Source: Pelosinus baikalensis
Lineage (GTDB): Bacteria; Bacillota; Negativicutes; DSM-13327
Direction: 5' to 3'
Length of the DNA stretch: 64,000 bases
Assembly: GCF_020819555.1 (NCBI RefSeq)
Contig: NZ_JAJHJB010000017.1
Location: forward strand, 44,484 to 108,483
In this document: piece after piece, positions 52,377 through 60,837 of the stretch
Numbering within the stretch: position 1 is the first letter of the stretch
Layout: each line of letters opens with the position of its first letter
Notes under the pieces: model-generated
Databases searched by the model: none
What the model was told of the DNA's origin: nothing
Seen by the model: only the letters and a program-made list of their open reading frames with translations
Made by a program: the position numbers and the translations under genes

Positions 52377-53309
52377 ATGTTCAGTTACACACTTAAACGT
52401 ACTTTTAATTCAATAATCGTAGTGCTAGTGATCATTACCGTTACCTTTGCCCTAATGCATTCCATTCCTGGGGGGCCTTTTACCAATGAAAAGAAAATTC
52501 CCGATGCCATTATGAAAAATATTGAGGCACGGTATAAATTAAATGATCCTTTATGGAAACAGTATTCGGACTATTTAGTGAACCTTGCTCACTTTGATTT
52601 AGGACCTTCTTTTAAATATCCTGGTCGTACGGTGAATGATATTATTGGCGAAAGCTTTCCTGTATCTCTACAGTTGGGTGCGGCAAGTATTGCCATCGCT
52701 ATCTTTATCGGAATACCGGCAGGGGTCATATCTGCTTTGCGGCAAAATAAATGGCAGGATTATCTGACCATGTTTTTTACTACAATTGGTATATCAGTAC
52801 CTAGTTTTGTTCTTGCTACTGCTCTTGTTTATGTATTTGCAATAAAATTGCAATTATTACCGGCGGCTATGTGGGGTGGAGTGGAGTATATGATTTTACC
52901 AGCTATTGCTTTGGCTGGTATGCCTATGGCTTTTATCGCTCGCCTGACCCGCTCCTCTATGCTGGAAGTGCTGGGGCAGGATTATATTAAGACTGCGAAA
53001 GCCAAAGGCTTGCCTCAGCATATCATTCTCTATCGTCATGCACTAAAAAATGCTTTGATTCCCGTTGTTACTTATATTGGGCCTATGGCGGCCGGAATAT
53101 TGACAGGTAGTTTCATAATAGAAACCATATTTGCCATTCCAGGTCTCGGGCGTCATTTTGTGACAAGTATCTATAATCGTGATTACACGGTTATTTTAGG
53201 CGTGACTGTCTTTTACAGCATTTTGGTTGTTGGATTAAATATGCTGGTAGATCTTATCTATCCCTTGTTAGATCCACGAATAAAATTGAGCACAAAGCGG
53301 GAGGAGTAG
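52377..53309 (+). CDS. oligopeptide ABC transporter permease (OppB/DppB)
   Basis: 310 residues, six membrane helices, starting MFSYTLKRTFNSIIVVLVII. Family motifs: HFDLGPSFKYPGRTVNDII and the EAA loop DYIKTAKAKGLPQHIILYRHALKNALIP (split here: about residues 203-230). It pairs with the next permease one base downstream. Ribosome site AAGGAGTG. Confidence 0.93.
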   Translation: MFSYTLKRTFNSIIVVLVIITVTFALMHSIPGGPFTNEKKIPDAIMKNIEARYKLNDPLWKQYSDYLVNLAHFDLGPSFKYPGRTVNDIIGESFPVSLQLGAASIAIAIFIGIPAGVISALRQNKWQDYLTMFFTTIGISVPSFVLATALVYVFAIKLQLLPAAMWGGVEYMILPAIALAGMPMAFIARLTRSSMLEVLGQDYIKTAKAKGLPQHIILYRHALKNALIPVVTYIGPMAAGILTGSFIIETIFAIPGLGRHFVTSIYNRDYTVILGVTVFYSILVVGLNMLVDLIYPLLDPRIKLSTKREE

Positions 53310-53310
53310 C

Positions 53311-54219
53311 ATGCAGGTGAATCTAGAATTATTTAAGCCAGCTGTTTATAATCAGGCTGCTGACATTACTAGACCAAGTATTACGTATTGGCAGGATGCC
53401 TGGATGCGTTTACAAAAAAATAAAATGGCTATGGCAGGGCTATACATTGTTGTTTTTGTCATTCTAATAGCAGCAATTGGACCTGTATTGTCTCAAGCTT
53501 CTTATTCAGACCAGGATTTATCACAAGCAAATCAATCTCCGAGTATTGAACACTGGTTTGGTACGGATAACTTGGGACGAGATCTCTTTATTCGCGTATT
53601 GTATGGTGCCCGCATTTCCATGTCTATTGGAATTGTTGCTAGTTTACTTAACTTTACTGTTGGTGTGTTGTATGGCGGCATAGCGGGTTTTTCAGGCGGC
53701 AAAGTTGACAGATATATGATGAACATCGTGGACGTTCTATATAGCATTCCTGTTTTACTATATGTAATATTGCTGATGGTAGTGTTAAAGCCAGGACTAA
53801 CAAATATTTTTATTGCCTTAGGGATTTCCTACTGGCTACAGATGGCTCGTATTGTACGTGGTCAAATACTAGGTCTCAAAGAACAGGAATATGTGTTGGC
53901 GGCCAGGACAATTGGTGCGAGTAATTGGCGTATACTGCTTCGGCATTTGATCCCCAATACTATGGGACCCATTATTATTACTATGACCTTGGCAATACCA
54001 ACGGCTATTTTTACGGAAGCATTTTTAAGCTTTATTGGACTTGGCGTTTCTGCACCAATGGCTAGCTGGGGCGTACTGGCTTCTGAGGGAATTACCAGTT
54101 TGCGTTCCTACCCTTTTCAACTGTTTTTCCCAGCGATGGCGATCAGCGTTACGATGCTTGCATTTAACTTTCTGGGGGATGGTATGCGCGATGCCTTAGA
54201 TCCCCGTATGCGGCGTTAG
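53311..54219 (+). CDS. oligopeptide ABC transporter permease (OppC/DppC)
   Basis: 302 residues: a cytoplasmic N-terminal stretch with the OppC_N helix (..DAWMRLQKNKMAMAGLYIVV..), six helices, HWFGTDNLGRDLFIRVLYGAR, EAA loop EYVLAARTIGASNWRILLRH and the ending NFLGDGMRDALDPRMRR. One base after the OppB-like gene. Confidence 0.93.
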   Translation: MQVNLELFKPAVYNQAADITRPSITYWQDAWMRLQKNKMAMAGLYIVVFVILIAAIGPVLSQASYSDQDLSQANQSPSIEHWFGTDNLGRDLFIRVLYGARISMSIGIVASLLNFTVGVLYGGIAGFSGGKVDRYMMNIVDVLYSIPVLLYVILLMVVLKPGLTNIFIALGISYWLQMARIVRGQILGLKEQEYVLAARTIGASNWRILLRHLIPNTMGPIIITMTLAIPTAIFTEAFLSFIGLGVSAPMASWGVLASEGITSLRSYPFQLFFPAMAISVTMLAFNFLGDGMRDALDPRMRR

Positions 54220-54229
54220 GAGGTCAATT

Positions 54230-55234
54230 ATGAAATCATTATTAAAAGTACAAAATTTAGCAGTATCCTTTGATACTTATGCTGGTGAAGTGAAGGCAGT
54301 TCAGAAAGTTAGTTTTTCAGTTAAGGCTGGGGAAGCGATTGGTATTGTTGGAGAGTCAGGTTGCGGCAAGAGTGTGACGGCTCATGCAATCATGGGGTTA
54401 ATCCCTAGTCCCCCGGGAAGAATTGTGGAAGGCAGCATCCTATTTGATGGTGTGGATTTATTGGGAAAATCAAATAAGGAAATGGAAAAAATCCGAGGTA
54501 ATGAAATCGGTATGATCTTTCAGGATCCTATGAGTTCTTTAAATCCTGTTTTAACCATTGGAAGACAGATTGCTGAATCCCTAGAGCTTCATCAAAAAAT
54601 GTCAAAGAAGGAAGCTTTGGTGAAGGCTATAGAGATGCTAAGAGTGGTAGGCATTCCTTGCCCAGAAGAACGAGTTAAAAATTATCCTCATCAATTCAGT
54701 GGTGGCATGAGGCAGAGGGCGATGATTGCCATGGCATTGGCATGTAACCCGAAACTATTGATTGCCGATGAGCCAACGACTGCCTTGGATGTTACCATTC
54801 AAGCACAAATCCTGGATTTGATAAAAAGTCTCAATCAGAAATTTAATACGTCTGTTATTATGATTTCCCACGATTTGGGAGTTATCGCCAGTCTATGCAG
54901 TCGGGTGATTGTCATGTATGCCGGCAGAATTGCGGAGAGTGGTTCTGCATATGATGTGTTTCACAACCCTCAGCATCCCTATACATGGGGTTTGCTAAAA
55001 TCTCTACCAAGGACGGATGTCAGCACCAAGGAACCTTTGGCGGTTATTCATGGACAGCCACCTGACCTATTGGACCTGCCAAAGGGGTGCCCATTTTCTC
55101 CCCGTTGCCCTCACGTTATGCAGGTGTGTATGGAAATGTATCCAGAGGATAGTATGATCAATGAACATCATATGACTCGTTGCTGGTTACAACATGAGAG
55201 CGCACCTAAAAATAGGCGGGGGGTGCCGGTATAA
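54230..55234 (+). CDS. oligopeptide ABC transporter ATPase (OppD/DppD)
   Basis: 334 residues: Walker A GESGCGKS (about 40-47), Q-loop IFQDPMSSLNPVLTI, signature FSGGMRQR, Walker B LLIADEPTTALD, and the C-terminal oligopeptide extension with CPFSPRCPHVMQVC (about 282-295), which binds a [4Fe-4S] cluster in some homologues. Its stop overlaps the next start (TAATG). Confidence 0.94.
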   Translation: MKSLLKVQNLAVSFDTYAGEVKAVQKVSFSVKAGEAIGIVGESGCGKSVTAHAIMGLIPSPPGRIVEGSILFDGVDLLGKSNKEMEKIRGNEIGMIFQDPMSSLNPVLTIGRQIAESLELHQKMSKKEALVKAIEMLRVVGIPCPEERVKNYPHQFSGGMRQRAMIAMALACNPKLLIADEPTTALDVTIQAQILDLIKSLNQKFNTSVIMISHDLGVIASLCSRVIVMYAGRIAESGSAYDVFHNPQHPYTWGLLKSLPRTDVSTKEPLAVIHGQPPDLLDLPKGCPFSPRCPHVMQVCMEMYPEDSMINEHHMTRCWLQHESAPKNRRGVPV

Positions 55235-56202
55235 TGGCAACAGAACCATTATTGGAGGTTCGCAATTTAAAAAAATATTTCACGGTAGCAACTGATTTTT
55301 GGGGAAAACCTACAAGCTGTTTAAAAGCAGTTGATGATGTAAATTTTAGTATTAGAGCAGGGGAAACCTTAGGTCTAGTCGGGGAAAGTGGCTGCGGTAA
55401 GTCTACTACAGGTCGCACGATTATTGGTCTGTATCAGCCAACAGAAGGAGATGTCTTATATAAAGGCAAATCTGTTGCAGCTGGTGGTAAAAATCAGCCC
55501 CTATACCGTGATATACAAATGATATTTCAAGATCCCTACGCTTCTCTGAATCCACGGATGACGGTAGGAGATATTGTCGGCGAGCCACTGGATATTCATA
55601 AGCTTGCTGTCGGCATAGAACGAAATACTCGTATTATGGAGTTATTAAGCCTAGTAGGGCTCAATAAAGAACACGCCAACCGTTTTCCCCATGAGTTCAG
55701 TGGTGGACAACGGCAGAGAATCGGCGTTGCCAGAGCATTAGCCGTCAATCCGAGCCTCATTATTTGCGATGAACCTATTTCTGCCTTGGATGTTTCCATT
55801 CAGGCTCAAGTAGTCAATTTACTGGAAAAGTTGCAGAGGGAGCTTGGGCTTACCTATTTATTCATTGCTCATGACTTGGCGATGGTCAAGCATATTAGTA
55901 CACGAGTAGCCGTGATGTATTTAGGGAAAATTGTGGAACTTGCACAGACCCAGCAGTTATACGGTTCACCACAGCATCCTTATACACAGGCATTACTCGC
56001 TGCTATTCCTATTCCAGATCCAACAGTAGAAGCCGCTAGAAAGCGCGTACCTTTAGAGGGCGATGTACCCAATCCAATTCATCCGCCTTCCGGTTGTCGC
56101 TTTCGTACCCGCTGCCCGCATGCCATGTCAGTCTGTGCTGAAGAGGAACCAAAGTTGATTGATCGAGATGGGCACTTTGTAGCATGTCATTTGAAAAAAT
56201 GA
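55234..56202 (+). CDS. oligopeptide ABC transporter ATPase (OppF/DppF)
   Basis: 322 residues: Walker A GESGCGKST, Q-loop IFQDPYASLNPRM, signature FSGGQRQR, Walker B LIICDEPISALD, and the C-terminal PSGCRFRTRCPHAMSVC extension. It pairs with the OppD-like ATPase; translation is coupled by a one-base stop/start overlap. A porin gene follows 106 bases later. Confidence 0.94.
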   Translation: MATEPLLEVRNLKKYFTVATDFWGKPTSCLKAVDDVNFSIRAGETLGLVGESGCGKSTTGRTIIGLYQPTEGDVLYKGKSVAAGGKNQPLYRDIQMIFQDPYASLNPRMTVGDIVGEPLDIHKLAVGIERNTRIMELLSLVGLNKEHANRFPHEFSGGQRQRIGVARALAVNPSLIICDEPISALDVSIQAQVVNLLEKLQRELGLTYLFIAHDLAMVKHISTRVAVMYLGKIVELAQTQQLYGSPQHPYTQALLAAIPIPDPTVEAARKRVPLEGDVPNPIHPPSGCRFRTRCPHAMSVCAEEEPKLIDRDGHFVACHLKK

Positions 56203-56308
56203 TCTTGCACATGAGAACTTAGAGGGGGTGATGTTTACCAAGGAACGTAGCTCACGAACTTATAAGGTATTCATAAAGCGTTTAACAAAAAAAGATGGAG
56301 TGTGTACT

Positions 56309-57580
56309 ATGAGAAAAAAATTAGTGAAATCATTCATCTTAGGATCGTTATTGAGTATGTCAGCAACAGCTTTTGCCGCGAATCCTTTTGAACTTGTTCC
56401 TACAACAAACTGGACTTATGATGCAATCGGAAAACTAGTACAAGGGGGTGTCTTTGAAGGATATAGAGACGTTAATTTTAGCAAAAATCAAACTTTTACT
56501 CGTTATGAATTGGCTACGTTTATTGGTAAAGCACTAGCCAATGAGAGTAAAGCAAGCGCTGAACAAAAGGCAACCATTGATAAATTAGCCGTAGAATTTA
56601 AGGGCGAGCTTACCAATCTAGGAGTCTATGCTGCTGCGACCGCTCCTAAGACCGTAGTACCTGCTGTTGCCGCCGCGCCTGAAAAGGTTACAATAAGTGG
56701 TGACACTCGTGTTCGCTATGAGCATACGAAAGGCAGTTCTGATGACGTAAACTTTAGAACAAGATTTGTTGTTGGTGTTGATTTAGGTGATAGTTGGAAG
56801 TTTAATACCCGTTTTGTTAATAGTAATAATATTACTTCCTTTGAGGGAAAGGATGATAGTGCAAGTTCTACTACGAAGATCAATTTGTCGTATGTGACAG
56901 GTAAAATTGGTGATGTTGGTGTAATGTTTGGCAGAATGCCCCTAGCGTTGGGGAAGGGGTTGCTGGTAGATACTGATTCCAACTGGGATGGTGCAAAGAT
57001 TGACTTTGGCAGCAAGGTAAAAGGCCAAGTTGGTTATGCTCGTGCAGCAGACAAGAAAAAATACTTCTTTACTGATGTTACAACGAATTTAACTAAGGAT
57101 TTGGATGTCACAGCGTCTTACCTAAAGGATTCCGATTATACTGGGATTAATGAAGATAAAACACCCAAGGTTAAGGACGCCGAGTACAAAGCTTGGACAG
57201 TTGGTTTCGGTTACAATGGTTTAGAAAACCTCGCAATCGTTGGTGAATATGGTAAAAATGATGTTAGCAACGCCAAAGCATGGATGACTGGTGTGACATT
57301 TAGACAGGCTGATCGCAAAAAAGTAGGTTCTTGGGATGCTAGCATCGCTTACAGAAAGGCAGCACCCAAATTTGATCCTGAGTATTGGAGTACAGTAGAT
57401 GCTACTTTCGCTATGGAGGTTAATGCCATGGATGATATTCAAGGTATTGAGTATGCTGTAGATTATGTTCCATTAAAGGGCGCACTACTTCATGTGAGTT
57501 ATGGTGATATGAAAAATTATGCTGGAAATAGTAGAGATGCTCGGCAGTATTTTATAACTAATCTTAGTTACAAATTCTAA
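56309..57580 (+). CDS. SLH-domain outer-membrane porin, OmpM-like
   Basis: 423 residues. Signal peptide about 1-24 (MRKKLVKSFILGSLLSMSAT, cleavage AFA-A), SLH domain about 25-78 (NWTYDAIGKLVQGGVFEGYRD), a short linker with an Ala/Pro stretch, then a beta-barrel (VTISGDTRVRYEH, FRTRFVVGVDLGDSWKF) ending in the outer-membrane signature NLSYKF with terminal Phe. ATG 56309 is preferred: an in-frame ATG at 56228 would put 27 basic residues before the signal. It follows the oligopeptide ABC operon without a visible terminator, so it may be co-transcribed and provide the outer-membrane step for peptides (inference). Confidence 0.93.
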   Translation: MRKKLVKSFILGSLLSMSATAFAANPFELVPTTNWTYDAIGKLVQGGVFEGYRDVNFSKNQTFTRYELATFIGKALANESKASAEQKATIDKLAVEFKGELTNLGVYAAATAPKTVVPAVAAAPEKVTISGDTRVRYEHTKGSSDDVNFRTRFVVGVDLGDSWKFNTRFVNSNNITSFEGKDDSASSTTKINLSYVTGKIGDVGVMFGRMPLALGKGLLVDTDSNWDGAKIDFGSKVKGQVGYARAADKKKYFFTDVTTNLTKDLDVTASYLKDSDYTGINEDKTPKVKDAEYKAWTVGFGYNGLENLAIVGEYGKNDVSNAKAWMTGVTFRQADRKKVGSWDASIAYRKAAPKFDPEYWSTVDATFAMEVNAMDDIQGIEYAVDYVPLKGALLHVSYGDMKNYAGNSRDARQYFITNLSYKF

Positions 57581-57610
57581 TATTCTAGGGAATGTAAAAA
57601 TAATATATAT

Positions 57611-57653
57611 GACAAACTCCTGCAAAGCGGACTAGCCTTGCAGGAGTTTGTTT
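57611..57653. repeat. CCTGCAAAG palindromic repeat (family I, copy 3), terminator-like
   Basis: GACAAACTCCTGCAAAG and CTTGCAGGAGTTTGTTTC flank a short loop containing CTAGC. It lies between the convergent porin and rsgA-like genes and probably ends both transcripts. Confidence 0.8.
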
Positions 57654-57674
57654 CAAAGGAAGCTTATGATTTTT

Positions 57675-58763
57675 TTAAAAACCCCGTCTTTTGTTATTTT
57701 TCTCTTTGATTAACTTTCTTGCATTTTTTATTCCGCCTGTTTCAGCGAACATGGTGGAAATCTTCTCAGCTTCAATCTGCTTAGAATTTAAGCCCTCATA
57801 CTTAACCTCTTTTTTTAGCTTTACATAATTTGCGAGCCGCTCATTAGATAATAAACCATCATTTATGGCCTTTTGTACTGCACAGTTGGGCTCACTCGTA
57901 TGAGTGCAATCATGAAATTTACACTTTGTTGAAAGGTCATCTATATCGGAAAAAGTTTTTGATAGGTCAGCACTTTCAATCCCAAGTTCTCTCATCCCTG
58001 GGGTATCAATAACGACGCCGCCGTTTGGAAGAATAATGAGCTCCCGTCTGGTAGTAGTATGCCTGCCTTTATCATCATTTCTTATTTCTTGCGTTTCAAG
58101 GGCGTTTTTGCCCATGAGCCGATTGATCAAGGTCGATTTTCCAACCCCAGATGAGCCGATAAATGCAATAGTTTTGCCGCTTCCAATATAATTATTGACA
58201 GATAAGAATCCATCTTGATTCATACTAGAAGTAACAAGCACATCAACACCACAGGCAACGGCATCAAGTTCTACCAACTTTTGAGGGAGATTATCACATA
58301 AGTCAGCCTTAGTAAGGACGATAACCGGAATTGCTCGACTGTCCCAGGCAACACCAAGATAGCGCTCTAACCTACGGAGATTAAAATCATTATTAAGCGA
58401 CATACAGATGAAAACCGTATCAATATTTGAAGCTACCACCTGTTCCTCATTCGAAGTCCCCGCAGCCTTTCTAATAAAAGCGCTTTTTCTTGTTAGAATG
58501 TGGTGAATAATTGCATTTCCACCGATATCATGATTTCGATCAAGCATAACGAAGTCACCAACTGCAGGGTAATCCGATGAGGTTTTGACAGCAAAACGAA
58601 ACTTCCCGGAAATAGAAGCAGTTAAATCACCGTTTTCTGTTACGACCTTGTATAAGTCTTTGTATTGGGAAATTATCCGCCCCACATAGAGATTGTCATA
58701 TAATGTTGACTCGGTAATAAATCTTTGGCTGAATCCTAAATTACTCATATCTATTTTACTCAT
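57675..58763 (-). CDS. rsgA: RsgA-family ribosome-assembly GTPase (probable paralogue)
   Basis: Circularly permuted GTPase acting on the 30S ribosomal subunit. 362 residues: OB-fold (about 25-100), then G4 LTKAD, G1 GSSGVGKST (about 205-213), the G2 region GRHTTTRREL, G3 DTPGMRELG, and the zinc site CKFHDCTHTSEPNC (about 284-297). It is longer than Bacillus YloQ/RsgA (about 300), and such long forms are often second copies. The housekeeping copy, usually next to prkC and rpe, is not in this window. ATG 58763 lies after TTTGGAGGAT. A leader ORF and competing hairpins precede it. Confidence 0.92.
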   Translation of the reverse strand: MSKIDMSNLGFSQRFITESTLYDNLYVGRIISQYKDLYKVVTENGDLTASISGKFRFAVKTSSDYPAVGDFVMLDRNHDIGGNAIIHHILTRKSAFIRKAAGTSNEEQVVASNIDTVFICMSLNNDFNLRRLERYLGVAWDSRAIPVIVLTKADLCDNLPQKLVELDAVACGVDVLVTSSMNQDGFLSVNNYIGSGKTIAFIGSSGVGKSTLINRLMGKNALETQEIRNDDKGRHTTTRRELIILPNGGVVIDTPGMRELGIESADLSKTFSDIDDLSTKCKFHDCTHTSEPNCAVQKAINDGLLSNERLANYVKLKKEVKYEGLNSKQIEAEKISTMFAETGGIKNARKLIKEKNNKRRGF

Positions 58764-58771
58764 TTTTATAT

Positions 58772-58840
58772 CCTCCAAAAGTTTGGTAACATAAGCTTTT
58801 GGGAGGTCTATACACTACATTATTTTGTACGCACCTCCCA
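58772..58840 (-). promoter_or_regulatory. putative translational attenuator before rsgA: competing hairpins around the ribosome site
   Basis: Read on the minus strand, region 1 (TGGGAGGT, 58840-58833, inside the leader ORF) can pair with region 2 (ACCTCCCA, 58807-58800). Region 2 with its extension ACCTCCCAAAAG (58807-58796) can instead pair with region 3, the ribosome site CTTTTGGAGG (58781-58772), with one bulged base. The two pairings exclude each other, so events on the leader ORF could switch access to the rsgA ribosome site. Confidence 0.6.
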
Positions 58841-58876
58841 GCTTGCTACAATCCCCGTTATATTATTGTTAAACAT
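58820..58876 (-). CDS. 18-codon leader peptide upstream of rsgA
   Basis: MFNNNITGIVASWEVRTK followed by TAA. The ribosome site AAAGGAG lies eight bases before the ATG. Codons 12-15 form one arm of a hairpin. The last three residues, Arg-Thr-Lys, fit the +X+ pattern known for macrolide-dependent arrest. Too short for normal gene finding, but the ribosome site, the spacing and the overlap with the hairpin argue for a real regulatory uORF. Confidence 0.6.
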   Translation of the reverse strand: MFNNNITGIVASWEVRTK

Positions 58877-59046
58877 AATAACAACTCCTTTCGTTAATAA
58901 CATGCAGTCTACAATCGAAAAACTGTTGTTCTACGCAAACTGCATATTCAATCATTATATTATAACATATTACATGCTAGTAGACACATGGGGTAGTTCT
59001 AAAAAGGCTTTGGTTATAGTGGCTAGAGCTTCTATTAAGTTGAATT

Positions 59047-60390
59047 TTATCTCTCAATATGTGGTGGATTTTGTCGCCAGCCTTTTTGTAGATAAAACCT
59101 AATGGTAAGCGCTGTGCAATCGGTAATGCACCATAATAAAAAGGCCACATAACCTCCGTATACCCCGTAGCCTAATTTTACAGCAAATAGATATGCCAGT
59201 GGCAGAAATACGAGATAATCAGATACTAATCCTTCATAAAGGATAAATCGAGTGTCTTTGCAACCGGTTAACGAGCCGCGTAGTACCATGTAAATAGAAC
59301 AAAACAATTGACCAAAACAAACGAGCTTTATTGTCTGCGCCGCTTGTTTTGCCACTATTTTATCAGCTGGACTAAAGAAGCTGCTGACAGTGGATGATGA
59401 AATAAACAGCAATCCGCTTGTAATGAAGATGACGCCCAAACTCATCTTGCATATGCGGTTAACGGTAGGTATAAGAAGATCTTCTTGTTTAGACTCCAAT
59501 AGTTGTGGTGTGATAATTGATGCTGTGATTAAAAAACCGATTGCTGGTAGATAGGCAAAATTGAAAACTTGCAAAGTAATTTGGTGCACCGCCAACTCTA
59601 CAACTCCCAATTGTTTCATTATATAGACAAAAGCCAATAGTGCAAGGAGTGTAAAACCTGTGTTAAGGCCTACGTCTATTGCAAGAGTAATATATTCTGA
59701 GACTTCTTTTAAAAAAGGTTGTTTCAAGTTAATATATTTGGTCGTAAGTGGTTTTTTTAGAGCCAGATATGCTGTGATCAGTAAACCAACAAAAGTGGCA
59801 GTCAAAGTTCCTAATGCAGATCCTTTTACTCCAAGACTTGGAAAACCGAGTCTGCCATAGACAAACAAATAGGAAAAGAAGACATTTAAAATGCAAATAG
59901 CTATGGTGCTGTATAGCGGTGTTACCGTATTGCCCAGCCCTCTAAATAATCCAACAAGTACATTTGAAAATAATATTAAAGGTAATGTCCATAGCCATAT
60001 TCTCAGGTAATCTATACCGTAATACTTAATTTGCTCATTGCCAGCAATATCGTAAACAATGTTACTAATGTATGGGGCAAAAGCAATGATCGTTATACCA
60101 ATAATGGTAGCTAAGAATAACCCAGTATTAACTACGGCTATCCCTTTTGATAGGTTGCTAGCAGCCGAAGATTTTGCGATTAAAATGGTTGTGCCAATTC
60201 TGAAGCCTTCAAAAAAATTGAATAGTGTACCGCATACTGCGTTTGCTATTGAGACGGCAGCAATGGCCTCAGTACCATAGGGACCGATAAAAGCAAGGTC
60301 AATCATGCCACTTATTAATACGATTGATTGAGAAATAATAAGTGGAAAAGCTAATTCACCAATTTTTTTGTAACTGATTATTTGTTTCAT
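59047..60390 (-). CDS. MATE-family multidrug efflux transporter
   Basis: Exports cationic drugs in exchange for Na+ or H+. 447 residues with 12 hydrophobic helices in two similar halves: ..GELAFPLIISQSIVLISGMIDLAFIGPYGTEAIAAVSIA.. (helices 1-2), ..LGVVELAVHQITLQVFNFAYLPAIGFLITAS.. (second half). The ribosome site CAGGAGGAA lies six bases before the ATG. It is preceded by a 300-base leader with its own consensus promoter, a 52-residue leader ORF, two hairpins and an intrinsic terminator, so expression is most likely controlled by attenuation. Ends 170 bases before the rsgA leader. Confidence 0.92.
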   Translation of the reverse strand: MKQIISYKKIGELAFPLIISQSIVLISGMIDLAFIGPYGTEAIAAVSIANAVCGTLFNFFEGFRIGTTILIAKSSAASNLSKGIAVVNTGLFLATIIGITIIAFAPYISNIVYDIAGNEQIKYYGIDYLRIWLWTLPLILFSNVLVGLFRGLGNTVTPLYSTIAICILNVFFSYLFVYGRLGFPSLGVKGSALGTLTATFVGLLITAYLALKKPLTTKYINLKQPFLKEVSEYITLAIDVGLNTGFTLLALLAFVYIMKQLGVVELAVHQITLQVFNFAYLPAIGFLITASIITPQLLESKQEDLLIPTVNRICKMSLGVIFITSGLLFISSSTVSSFFSPADKIVAKQAAQTIKLVCFGQLFCSIYMVLRGSLTGCKDTRFILYEGLVSDYLVFLPLAYLFAVKLGYGVYGGYVAFLLWCITDCTALTIRFYLQKGWRQNPPHIER

Positions 60391-60411
60391 AGTATTTCCT
60401 CCTGTGAAAGT

Positions 60412-60441
60412 AAAAAAGACGCCGAATAACCGGCGTCTTTT
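60412..60441 (-). terminator. intrinsic terminator between the MATE leader and the MATE gene
   Basis: Read on the minus strand: AAAAGACGCCG-GTTATT-CGGCGTCTTTTTT, a perfect GC-rich stem with a T-run, ending only about 22 bases before the MATE start codon. A second perfect hairpin, TACAGAAAAG/CTTTTCTGTA, is at 60459-60486. A terminator here makes sense only as a conditional attenuator. Confidence 0.85.
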
Positions 60442-60505
60442 GGTAGTAAGTATGTAAATACAGAAAAGAGTAACAACTTTTCTGTATATGGCAAGAAGAT
60501 GTAAA

Positions 60506-60664
60506 CTAGTTGCCGTACTTTATAGGTTGCCAAGAGCTTCCGGTAGCTGTTCTTCGGTATGAAGTTTGTTGAGAAAAGGACAGACGTATCCTGTTAACGA
60601 CTAATTTGACTGCATTAACAGGTGATTTTACATCGCATTGCATATAACCGAAAACAGTACTCAC
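60506..60664 (-). CDS. 52-residue leader ORF upstream of the MATE gene
   Basis: GTG start, stop TAG at 60506. AAAGGAGG lies eight bases before the start, a stronger ribosome site than that of many genes here. The peptide begins MSTVFGYMQCDVK and holds basic motifs RIRLS (residues 25-29) and YRRTA (36-40), ending PIKYGN. R-x-R motifs are arrest sites for macrolides and ketolides in erm leaders. No family is recognised. Its 3' end lies 65 bases before the terminator stem. Confidence 0.6.
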   Translation of the reverse strand: MSTVFGYMQCDVKSPVNAVKLVVNRIRLSFSQQTSYRRTATGSSWQPIKYGN

Positions 60665-60698
60665 ACTCTTGGCCTCCTTTCACAGTGAATTTAATTAT

Positions 60699-60727
60699 AT
60701 TATATGAAATAGATGCTTTGTTGTCAA
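60699..60727 (-). promoter_or_regulatory. consensus promoter of the MATE leader transcript
   Basis: On the minus strand: TTGACA (60727-60722), exactly 17 bases, TATAAT (60704-60699). Both hexamers are perfect consensus, so transcription is probably constitutive and control happens later, at the terminator. Confidence 0.8.
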
Positions 60728-60837
60728 ACTTGTAATTTTACATGAGACAAAAGATAGGAATGACTAAAATGAACCGCCCCTGTGATCTTTGTCCTTAATT
60801 TCCAATTTAAATATCTTTTTATACTTCTCATTGTTTT

